This document shows, piece after piece, positions 1 to 9,126 of a stretch of 64,000 nt of DNA (its first letter is position 1; the number at the start of each line of letters is the position of its first letter). The notes below the pieces were generated by a model. That model saw only the letters and a list, made by a program, of their open reading frames with translations, was not told where the DNA came from and ran no database searches. The translations under genes were made by a program, and so were the position numbers. Location: contig CM066915.1 of the NCBI GenBank assembly GCA_033964015.1, forward strand, positions 6,435,575 through 6,499,574, read 5' to 3'. The stretch is from Scolanthus callimorphus (lineage: Eukaryota > Cnidaria > Anthozoa > Actiniaria > Edwardsiidae).

Positions 1-967
1 TTAAACTTCGATAAACTAAACAACTTCATAAGATAGAGCAATATTTTAGCTTTAAAATGATATATAGGTTTACAGAGACTTGTAGACTGGATCTAAATTA
101 AAAAAATAAAATATATATATTATTCCTTCTTACTAAAATGCAAGTATTAATTTAGGGGAGTGTCATTCAATGTCTTCAATGTAGAATATTGTAAGATATG
201 CCACACTATCTCTTACAAAAAATGTTGGCTTTTATTATTAAACCTTAATTGCTTCCATTGCTATAGAATACTACTTTTAGGTGTGGTACCCCTTTCAGAA
301 TTGGTGTGTGCTCTATCACTGTGCCAATTCTCATGCTTATTCCACAAAACTGAAAAATTCACAACTTCTCCACCTAATGCCTGCAGTATGTAGTTTTCAG
401 AAACAATTTACTCATAGAGAAAACGTGATTTATTATTGTTGCTGCCTCTTTAAGAACCTGTAAGAAAGAAGCTGTGTCGGATAAAATGGAGGGTATGTAC
501 CGTATGTCAGAGCATTTCACTGACTTAAAATGCACATTACCAATTTATATGGCATAATTGTCTCTATAGGAACTAGTAGAAAACAAGCTGTGTTACAGAA
601 AACTTAAGGTTCGTACTATAATATGAATATGATAGAATGAAAGGGGTGTTTGTGTTTACTTGGTGATACAATTACCCTATTTCGGTGTATGACAATGCAT
701 CTCTGTTGTCGTTCAATTTTTTATGGTTCAACATGATCTTTGGTGCCATACAAGTCAGACATAAGGTCTTGGGCCATAGGGCCACAAAAAATGTACATAT
801 TCACCAGTTTAAAAACGCACAAATAAAAGTGGATTTTGCCTTCTATTGACCAATGTTTCTAGTTGCACCAATGTCATACCAAAAGAAAGGATCTGTATGC
901 ACATAGATATTCAACTTGACATTAAGCAAAAAGATTTTGGTCCTTTATAGAGCCCAGCAGACCTGCT
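1..967. other. AT-rich intergenic DNA, no gene seen
   Basis: No open frame with protein-like composition, no RNA gene and no clear repeat was recognised. The short open frames are low-complexity and lack convincing splice signals. Confidence 0.5.
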
Positions 968-1276
968 GTGGACAGACGGCGCTCTTTGAGCAAGCAAGCA
1001 GAGAAGAAAGTTGCCCTATCTGAAAATGAATGGCAGAAAGTGATGTATGATGGTCTCAGAGATGCAGTTCCAGAATATTGTTTTGTTTTGATGCAAAATG
1101 CTGGGCATGAGGAAGAGGAATACCAGCCACTCCAAGCACAGTCTAACAGTAGTCCGTTGACTGTAGGTGATATTCAAAGACTCGAACAGGCCACACTTGG
1201 ACAGACTGAGAATCCTGCATGGCATGAGCAGCGCAAGGAGCTGCGCAAGGAGCTGCGTCAAACTTCTCCAAAGTGA
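968..1276 (+). CDS. Unrecognised exon-like ORF fragment
   Basis: A 102-codon open frame with protein-like, charged composition (a run of lysines and glutamates, then a Q/L-rich tail). It begins just after an AG in gagcccagcag, so it could be an internal exon rather than start at its GTG-type first codon. I do not recognise a family, and no catalytic motif or zinc-binding pattern is visible. It lies upstream of a Penelope tail fragment, but nothing ties the two together. It may be a remnant of a transposon or host gene. Confidence 0.25.
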   Translation: MDRRRSLSKQAEKKVALSENEWQKVMYDGLRDAVPEYCFVLMQNAGHEEEEYQPLQAQSNSSPLTVGDIQRLEQATLGQTENPAWHEQRKELRKELRQTSPK

Positions 1277-1497
1277 GGACTAAAGTCAAAAGTCTGAAAA
1301 CTGCCCAAAAACATTTCAGCTCGGAGACACTTGTGGGTAGCCTGATGGGGGAAACTGCACCACCTGAAAATGTACCTGCGTTAAAATATGGCAGGCAAAT
1401 GAAAACTGTGAAGAAAAACAATTTCTAGGAGTATCACCTGATTTACTATTGTAATGTTCATGCTGTGAAAAAAGTATCCTGGAGATTAAATGCCCTG

Positions 1498-1642
1498 TCT
1501 CTGTTTCAAATGGGATTCCTACAACAAACAACTTAAATTACCTTGTGCAAAATATTGATGATTTGTTTTAGAGTAACTTGGTTATTAACAGTAACAAGGT
1601 AATTTAAGTTGTTTGTTGTAGGAATCTCATTTGCAACAGAGA
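1498..1642. repeat. Short foldback repeat
   Basis: Arms 1498-1545 and 1595-1642 are near-perfect reverse complements (aacaacttaaattaccttg against caaggtaatttaagttgtt) with a spacer of about 50 nt. The form is that of a foldback MITE. No target duplication was assigned. Confidence 0.75.
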
Positions 1643-1901
1643 AAGAGAAATGGACATATGTAAGAGGAATTGGTGCTATTTCCTAGTTTATACAAAGAAG
1701 GAATATCACTTGGTCAAACTAGATCAGGATTACTGGCTCACTCTGTAAGACAGTCTAGAATGGTTTTACATCAGTCATTTAAAACCAGCCATAGAGGCAA
1801 AGAAGTAAATACATGTAGTAAAATGGTTTATAAAACTACACTACAATTTCCCTATGAGTCATTAGAATACAGGCAACAAGAATCACACATGCAGACGCAC
1901 A

Positions 1902-2111
1902 TGTGAAGTCGCTAAGCATTTTAACGAGGCTCCTCATGAGCTTTCTGACTTTTCTTTTATCTGTATTGAAGGCCTTACACGCGCCAATAACTTAGAAGAG
2001 GCTCTAACTAATAGAGAAGCCTATTGGACCGCCCAACTTTTCACCCTCGCCCCCCATGGGCTGAATAAACGCAGGGAATACAAATCTCACAATAGAAAAC
2101 AATACAATTAA
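1902..2111 (+). pseudogene. Penelope-like element C-terminal GIY-YIG tail (fragment)
   Basis: An open frame of 69 codons ends in TAA at 2109-2111. It matches the extreme C-terminus of the GIY-YIG endonuclease domain of Penelope-like retroelements: a CEVAKHF segment, a REAYWTAQL helix, then PHGLNKRREYK and a terminal N. The same signature (REAYWMKQL, HPYGLNKRREYK) recurs at 18774-19031, so the two fragments support each other. Everything 5' (reverse transcriptase, CxC knuckle, GIY and YIG strands) is missing. A decayed hammerhead core lies about 150 bp downstream, as expected for the 3' part of such an element. It is a dead, 5'-truncated copy. Confidence 0.8.
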
Positions 2112-2253
2112 CTCTACATTTTTAAACCTTTTATTATCAACCATTAGTTATATCTACAATACCATTTTTAAATATTTCCTTTAATATTTCAATTATGTAC
2201 ACAATAACACTATATATAGAATTTTTACAGCTTGACCATGTATTTTTAACTTT

Positions 2254-2293
2254 TTACGCTGATGAAGGCCGAATGACCGAAACGTGCGGAATT
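2254..2293 (+). ncRNA. Decayed hammerhead ribozyme core of Penelope type
   Basis: CTGATGA (2259-2265) is followed by an extra A, a stem II helix (GGcC..GaCC, 2267-2278, one mismatch) and GAAAC (2279-2283). The order and spacing fit a minimal type I hammerhead. The base at the cleavage position after GT is G rather than A, C or T, and stem I is weak, so activity is unlikely. Its position downstream of a GIY-YIG tail fits a Penelope 3' region. Confidence 0.5.
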
Positions 2294-2759
2294 ATATATT
2301 TAACTAGCTGATGCCCGTGAAAAAGTCACGGAGTGTAAGGGGGAAATTTATTTTACTTAAAGTGTTCTCTGTTTAAAAAAAAACGGGAAAAAAAATCACA
2401 ATGGCCATATGGATGTGGGAAGGGGTTCATGATTCCCCCTTCCATAAACTGCTGGATTTACATTACTAATAACCTCCCATCAGCATGAGTACCCCGTCCC
2501 ACCATGCCGAAGTAAATGAAGTGAGCCAAAAAGGATTTTTTTTTGCACTGGTCCCCCTGATTGGTGCGACAAAATGACGCGTGTGTCCGTCTCTCAAATC
2601 GGTCAAAGAACCCGTGAAAATCGAAAGCGCAATTTGACTTCGGAATTGTTTGTATGTTTATCATATCTCAGTGAGGGGAGAGAAGAAACAGGTCAAGTAA
2701 AAATGGTCTAAGACTAATGAGTAATAAGTTTTTTTAGTTTATATTATTTATATTTTTTC

Positions 2760-3306
2760 GGCTTTATCCCTCGCTTAAAAAATAGATTGAATTAGAACTT
2801 AGCCCAAAGTGAATCTTTTCCATCAAAAACATGCCCACTGGAGGGATTTCCTCCTCCTCTTCGGGATTGTGTCCTTCGTTTTGCGATAGAGCCGTCAGTA
2901 TTTATACTTAGAGAGAATATTGTTCATGACTTTCGGCGAACTGTTTTGTAAATGTGTCATTTCGACTTAGCATGACGTAGCGCGTGCTCGGAGGGAAGCA
3001 AGGTAGTGTGTACGTTTGTTGAAACTTGAATGAAAATTTTTCTAAGCTCAAATCTTTCAAGTTAGAATTATCCCTGCACCTTCCTGTATGTAATCTGTAA
3101 GAGAACCATTCAGGTTTCAATGTCAATGATGCTTTCGTCTGCGCGAACCGAGTTCTTTTTTGGTTTCTGTGGGAGAATTCAACATGGCGGCGATGGCGGC
3201 TTTGTCCCTCGCTTAAGAAATCGCTTGAATTAGAACTTAGCCCGAGGTTAATCTTTTCCAACAAAAACACGCCCATGGTCCAGATTTCCACCTTCCCTTC
3301 GGGTTT
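2760..3306. repeat. Dispersed direct duplication (two copies of about 109 bp)
   Basis: 2760-2868 and 3199-3306 are direct copies at roughly 85% identity, both running from ggcttt.tccctcgctta through tagaacttagccc to cttcggg. The right copy overlaps the 5' end of the minus-strand ORF at 2908-3360, so the repeat may include coding or promoter sequence. Confidence 0.7.
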
Positions 3307-3360
3307 ACGAACTTCTTTTGGCGGAACAGCTTCAGGGCTAAGCGGAGCGAGTGTCGACAC
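2908..3360 (-). CDS. Unrecognised 150-codon ORF
   Basis: An open frame of 150 codons on the minus strand with an ATG-proximal start and a mixed, partly basic composition (RRHVEF, NQKRTRF). I recognise no family, signal peptide or membrane segment. The first third is partly repeated at 2760-2868, which has no long ORF. It could be a first exon of a host gene or a chance ORF; no flanking splice signal decides. Confidence 0.2.
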   Translation of the reverse strand: MSTLAPLSPEAVPPKEVRKPEGKVEIWTMGVFLLEKINLGLSSNSSDFLSEGQSRHRRHVEFSHRNQKRTRFAQTKASLTLKPEWFSYRLHTGRCRDNSNLKDLSLEKFSFKFQQTYTLPCFPPSTRYVMLSRNDTFTKQFAESHEQYSL

Positions 3361-3639
3361 GATTTTCCTTACGGTATTAATATATAGATACCTGTCTTCA
3401 GTTGTCTCACGTCGTCACTCTCTTATTCAATCATATTTACTATTACCGTCGTCGTGGACTTGGAATCCTTTGGATTTTGTTGACAGTGCTGCAACCGTTG
3501 GCTAGCATTTGGGCTCTTCATATTCTCACCATATATATATATATACATACACTTGTTTGCAAAAACACTGTCTACCCTGAAAAAAAATACATATATGTAT
3601 CCTTTGTCTTTTTATCAACCACTTTTGACAGGCGGCGTC

Positions 3640-3745
3640 TTCGCTATTGTTCTCTGCTGCGGTCCAGGCGCAGTGCGCTAAACCACTGGAAATACATCCC
3701 GGAATGAGAAGATCGTGATTCCCAGGTTCAAATCACCGCCGTGAC
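3640..3745 (+). repeat. tRNA-derived SINE-like segment
   Basis: An A-box-like ggcgcagtgcgctaaacc (3667-3684) and a B-box-like ggttcaaatca (3725-3735) lie about 40 nt apart, as in a tRNA-derived pol III promoter. The same block occurs inverted at about 16990-17085 and in divergent form at 17635-17712. No full cloverleaf was assembled, so it is not called as a tRNA gene. Confidence 0.55.
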
Positions 3746-4503
3746 AAGGCGTTCGTTTTTTTCTTTCACCATCACTTCAAATCTTCGTTATGATATTTCC
3801 TTGCTGTTTGCTTTATTTGCAACAACAAAAAGTTAATCATTTCTTTTGATTCTCTCTGTCATTGCTAACGTCGAAGCAAACTCCCACTTTAATTAACATT
3901 ACGCAGCATTACCTCTGCACTTCACTTCACTTTACTTTAATAGTGCGACCTATCAAATGATAAACTATTTGCACAGCGCATTATTTCATAACTTATTGCG
4001 ATTTACAGGCTTTTACTGCTGCCTCAAAGGCCACCGAATCACTGCGATCAAGACTATTCCAAATCCGTAATGCAAAGTCCTAAAAATCACAATTGATTGC
4101 TTGCATTTTGGACCAATATTGTCCAAGAATTGGATTTACAAGCAAATTATTTTTGTTGTGTGATATTTCCTTCTGAAATATGGAGAAGAATCAGATATGA
4201 GAGAACCAAACAAACGTGGCTCGAGACTACTGATATTTCTAACAACCAAAAGTTTCCCACCTAGTTGAGTAAGTTGAATAAATGGCGCTTAGTGCTAATC
4301 CATCCGATGCAGAGCGTGAATGTTGTGATCAGGTGTCCATGGTTCGAGTCAATGCAGAGGCTTTTCATTTTCTTTTCGCTTTGTTAAAATTTTATTCCGT
4401 GTGCTTCTCTCACAGAATTTGTTTTGTAAACTAAGCGTTATAGCAAGGAGGTTTTATTTAAAAGTAGTAAACAACGTTATTACACTTTCCACAATATTAA
4501 GGA

Positions 4504-5657
4504 ATGTTATTATATGGCAACGATAGTACGCGCGCTCTGATTGGCTAACGAGCGGGCGTAACTCTCCGTAATGCCCACGGGCATTATGGAAATTCTTAAT
4601 GCCCGCTCGCAGTTCACGACTGACAAGCATTAATCTCCTTGAAATAACACAAATTAAAAAAGATTTTCAGCGAGATTCACAACAAGGAATACATGACACA
4701 GTATAACACAAATCTAACTTGTGACAAGAGGAAAATCAAGGCCTGAAAATCAGAAATGACCTGTTTACAAAAGCAAACAGAGCCAAAAAGTTACTCTAAG
4801 AAATTCGAGTCTATCCGGAGAAAATGAGAACTTAAGGGAGTCAAAATAGCAGCAAAAGATAAAAGCTACATGTAAAGTCAAAATTTAATGGGAATTCAAG
4901 AAACTTGAGAACTAAAAATAATAACAGAAAGCGAGTTCAAACTTTGTGCTTACCGATACTGATAGTGAAGTCGTTCATTTCTTTTCTCTCTCCATCTCCT
5001 CGAGTTAAATTCATTCTTACTTGACGTTTGCTTTTGCACAAAAGCCGGCTAAAATAACCATTGCAATTTTCTGGATAGCTTGTGAAGTATCTTCTTCAGG
5101 TTTAACTCTTCTTCCGTATTTATTAAAGGCCTTTTCCTAGTGCAAAAGGAGCAATGTTTTCCCCAATGGTGCTAAAAAAAAGTTCAGCTGACTTGCTTCG
5201 ACTTGCTTGCCGTTTGAAACTTCTGTAACTCCCTCAAAAGTTTCTCACAAATGACTAAACGACATTATAAAATATCTGTAAAAGAAAGGATTCCGAAGCA
5301 TTTGACATCCATAAGAGTTTGATTACATTAGATCAAGTCTGGCGTGGTTTGTACACACGGGTTTGTTCTATCAGTTTGACTCGGAGAATGAAAAACTCTG
5401 AATGAACTCGAGCGCGACGCGGGCGCGTGTCTGAGTTATTTCGGCGGGAAAATGAACGAGGCGACTTCCGGTTCGTAAAAAGTTTTAGGAAAAGTGCCAT
5501 ATAATAAACAACTTACTAACCTCGACCGTTCGGGCATTACGTGAAATATCAAACCTCGGTTTTGGCGTATCAACCTCGCTATCGCTCGGTCGATACGCCA
5601 AAACCTCAGTTTGATATTTCACGTAATGCCCTCACTCTCGGTTAGTAAGTAGTTAAT
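4504..5657. mobile_element. Insertion in left arm, MITE-like and composite
   Basis: The opposite arm (near 15420) lacks this block, which shows it is an insertion. A first part is bounded by ttattatatggca (about 4507) and its reverse complement tgccatataataa (about 5497). Next to it is a hairpin, 5513-5576 against 5585-5648 (ttactaacctcg... against ...cggttagtaa). No long ORF is present. It looks like one MITE beside or inside another. The exact target duplication (TTA or TAA) is uncertain because the junction is AT-rich. Confidence 0.65.
5513..5648. repeat. Perfect-style hairpin (foldback)
   Basis: Arms of about 64 nt share gggcattacgtgaaatatca and ggcgtatc and are joined by a loop of about 8 nt (ctatcgct). 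It sits at the right end of the left-arm insertion. Confidence 0.75.
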
Positions 5658-6694
5658 AATTCATTTCACATTCAGAAAAGTGGTATTACAGAGAATGGAG
5701 CTGGAATAAGCACGGAGGTGGGTAGCGGGGGGAAGCTGTCATTTTTGGTCACATTTTCATACATTCATAGTAATATGACCTCCCAAACATTACAGTACAT
5801 TTTCACTGTTGAGCTCTCCACTTCCAAAACTGTTTTTTGTCCATGCGGTGTTGGTGCCATACCTGAAATTGTTCGCAAACAACACCGGGTCGGCAGGTAT
5901 TAAAAATAAACCAATTTCAGCTTTATTGCATCTTTTATTTTACATTGTATTGTAACGCTTTAAGTTTACAATTTTTTGTTTCTTTTGGCTACATTTAGAT
6001 TATAATTAAACACAAGAAAATCACTTTTTGCTAAGATTTTCGTATATTTTAATGCTTCTATACTAGCCTTTAAATCTTGGTGTTCAAAAAGAACGTTCGC
6101 CAGAAATGTCACCAGGCCCGTAACCCACCTCCAGCCCTATCTGTTAATACGCGCGGTGCATCACGGACTTTACACATGTTTCACAATACGGTCCATGATC
6201 CCCTGCGCGCCCTATACGGGATTAGGTCTCTAGTAAAGAAAGACGACTTGGTAGGAGTCTGGAGTTTCGAAGTATTTCTCCTTGACGCTTTTCAAGTTTT
6301 CACGTCACAAAAATACTTGATATAGAGGCTTCGAAAGATGCAATGAAGTACTTTTTTACGCATTTTGGTCAAAATGTGGAACTCAAAATTTCAAGTTAGT
6401 TATATAGTTCCATTTGAACTTCAAAGGCTCTTTACAAAACCGTTCAAATTTTTATTTTGTACTCTCAAAATTTCAATACGATTTGTTTTAAATTGTTTTG
6501 GTCCCACATCGCTGACGTCATTTTTCCCGCCAAATTTTAATCTAAAATTTTTTAACCTAAAAATGAAAAATCGGTTTCATAATTGATAAACGATCACCAG
6601 TTTCTCTTGTTTGCACCCTCTGCCTCCCCCATTCCCCTTCCCTGCTATGGACCATGTTCGGCAATATCAATAATTGCGCCTGAACACCTTAGAC

Positions 6695-8757
6695 TTAGTA
6701 GCCACAATGCCTATACATACTCTGAACGTCATGTCTACTCACGCTCAAGAATGACAAGAAAATTATTCCTATTAAATCTGGCGTGTGTATCAGAAGATCA
6801 TCGTGCGCTCGAAGCCAACTCTTTACCAACGAAAAAACACCTTCTATGGGATCAAGCTCTGGACTGTACGGCGGAAGAAGTACGAGGAGGGCTCCAGTAG
6901 AAAGAATTAATATTTCCACATCGTCAATGTGATGCGCGGCATGATTCTCTGGCAACGAAATTATAGTAAAAGTTATTCTGAACCTGAAGTTTCACAATTT
7001 CACGTGGGTGAGCATCGTCCCCTTAGGTAAGGTCAATAGCTGATTGCAGGATCAACTTGCCTTTTGACACAGGGAATTGATTATCTCTTGATCTTTATTT
7101 TTTGCTATGGAAAACTCTCAGAGGGGTCTCCCTATCATTCGGATGATGATCGTCGTATTTTTAAGGGTTGAAATCAGCACCTCTGTATTTTTTCGCGTTC
7201 GTCCGAGGAGAATCGGGTAGATTTGCCAGAAAAAATATGTTTAGGGTGCTATTTTGCCAATATTGCCCAAAACTACCAAAAATTTGAGATCACCTATAAA
7301 ACGAATATTTTTTCGCGGGTTTATAGTTTTCGGAAATGTTTATGGAATTAGAAAAATGATATATTGAGTAGGTAGGACAAACTTCACAAGAGAAAACATC
7401 ACACTGCAGTGGTTCAGCAATAGAAAGTCGGTTTATCTTGGTCAGTGCAATTCCTGTGTGTGATTTTGTAGTGCTAGTTTAAAAAAATTTAAAAAAAGTC
7501 ACTCACCATTACCACAACGGAGTTGGTGTTGACGCCATCGTACGGGTAAGAAGTGGGACAACTTCTTGCTCAAGGAAGCGCAAAAATCGTCGACCGTTAA
7601 AATTCTTTGTTGTTAATGTTGGGTTGACAACTCCGTCGTAGGTGACGGCGGCCATTGCAGTTATTCTAGGACCCCAGTTGGATGTGCACTTGCCTTTGGC
7701 AATCGACCCTCTCGGGCTGTACCCATAGTTCCTTACGATATTACGATCCTGAAAAGTTACATTAGTTACAACCACCGTTACCCACTCTAATTGAAGAACT
7801 TGCACGAAGTTGTCACTGTAGCTCGCCGACTCTCAGAACCCGCTTACAAGGAACCGAACGAATTCTAGAAACACAAGTTTGCTGGATAGAAAAATATCAT
7901 TCCGAATATGCACAGGCTTTGGGGAGACGTTCGGAGGGGGGGTCGCGTAACTTGGTTAGATATGCTGTAAAGTAGCATAATTTAAACAAACAACAAGTAA
8001 CTGAATAAACATAATTCACTAAAACCTACTTACAAAGAAACATTCATCGACAAACACCAGCTCTTCTGGTCTGAAAACGGAGATTTCGCGAACGTAGTCC
8101 GCCACTAGTTCCAGACGTTTTTGAATGGCTACTTTCTTAACCTATAAAAAGCAAGATCAATTAAGCTTTAACATTATCCCTTGCGGAAACTGCTATCTGA
8201 ATGGGCCGCGAATTTTGTTCTGTTTTATGCATTATTTGTTTTTTTATAGACAAGCTTCAATTCTAGTTTTGAACTCTACTTTTTTATTATCATGCGGTGT
8301 AAAAAACATATTTTGCTTACGCTGGAAAAAAACATAATGTGCTTTCGACTTTTTACCGACCTGTAGCAGGAATAGTTTTTATTTAGAAAAGCAGCAGGAC
8401 AACTTACTCGTTTTCTTGAGAATCCGTTCCGTTTTAGAACTCGATGTAAGCCATTGATGCTGGCTGAAGAGCCCGTTACTGCTTCCATGTGAGCCTTCAG
8501 CTCCTTAAGGTACTTAGTGGGGTTTTGTAGCACGTACTCCAGAAATACAAAAGCTGACCGCGCGACATTAGCCGGCTTATATCCGGACGACCAATCCTCG
8601 CAGGTCTCACATGGTCGTAACTTCTATACCTGCTGATTATCCTGGTGACGGTCCGAGTTGACAATCGAAGCAACCGCGCAATCGAAGCTCTAGTTTTCCG
8701 CTGCACAAAAAACATATCAATGATTCTCCAACGAAGATCGTTGCTGTAAAGCATCAT
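6695..8757 (-). pseudogene. Tc1/IS630-like DD34E transposase, four exons, decayed
   Basis: Exons on the minus strand: 8757-8408 (helix-turn-helix, ASIARLLRLSTRTVTRII, then GRPD), 8141-8034 (first Asp in ELVFVDECFF), 7748-7507 (RNYGYSPRG, ending VNTNSVVVM) and about 6945-6695 (AAHHIDDVE, LPPYSPELDPIE with the catalytic Glu). Donors GTAAGT (8402-8407, 8028-8033) and GTGAGT (7501-7506) and acceptors at 8142 and 7749 fit. The third-to-fourth exon join would restore the D-N after VVVM, but the acceptor base is altered. Frameshifts near 8585 and 7540 break the frame, so this copy cannot make a full enzyme. It is convergent with nothing and divergent from the 9127-12076 gene; the 370 bp between their starts would be a shared promoter. 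Its last exon is duplicated, inverted, at 12386-12643. Confidence 0.85.
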
Positions 8758-9083
8758 TTTGCTTAGAATACGGAACTCAGCGGCTTAGACAAACTCCGAT
8801 TCGCTATTAAAATTATTGCGTCTTGATTTTCTAGGAACTGAAAAGAGCTTTTTGATTGACCCCGCCTTAAAATTTTCCACGCGCATGTAATGACACTAAT
8901 TACAAACGTATTGTTTAAAGAAAATAGATTAACTAAAAGCTCATCAAATTTTGGCTCTTATAATTAAAGTCTTTGTAGATCGCTCATTGTTGATTAATCT
9001 AGCTATCGATGATGAATGGCAGCGATAATACGGTAATTTTCGTAATTGTTCCTTCCATAATCATGCTTTCGCACCCAAATGCT

Positions 9084-9090
9084 ATATAAA
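9084..9090 (+). promoter_or_regulatory. TATA box of the 9127 gene
   Basis: TATATAAA lies about 40 nt upstream of the chosen ATG (9127), a good position for a start site near 9110-9115. Confidence 0.55.
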
Positions 9091-9126
9091 CTGTGGAAAT
9101 GATTTCGAAAGTTGTCCACGAATAGC

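Larger units (their letters stand above)
3530..7002. mobile_element. Left arm of giant inverted repeat
   Basis: This arm is reverse-complementary, in pieces, to 12338-17205. Matched landmarks include the TA-rich outer end with tRNA-like sequence (3530-3780 against 16960-17205), the gcagaggcttttcattttc block (4355-4375 against 16350-16380), 5660-5910 against 15165-15400, and the transposase last exon (6695-6955 against 12380-12643). The inner limit is tgaagtttcacaattt near 7000 against aaattgtgaaacttca near 12340. The arm carries one later insertion (4504-5657). Arms this long around two divergent genes suggest a DNA transposon with long terminal inverted repeats, extended by an inverted duplication. 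Confidence 0.85.

Noticed and set aside
3666..3745. Functional tRNA gene
   Set aside because: A- and B-box-like motifs are present but no acceptor or anticodon stems could be paired; SINE-like origin preferred.
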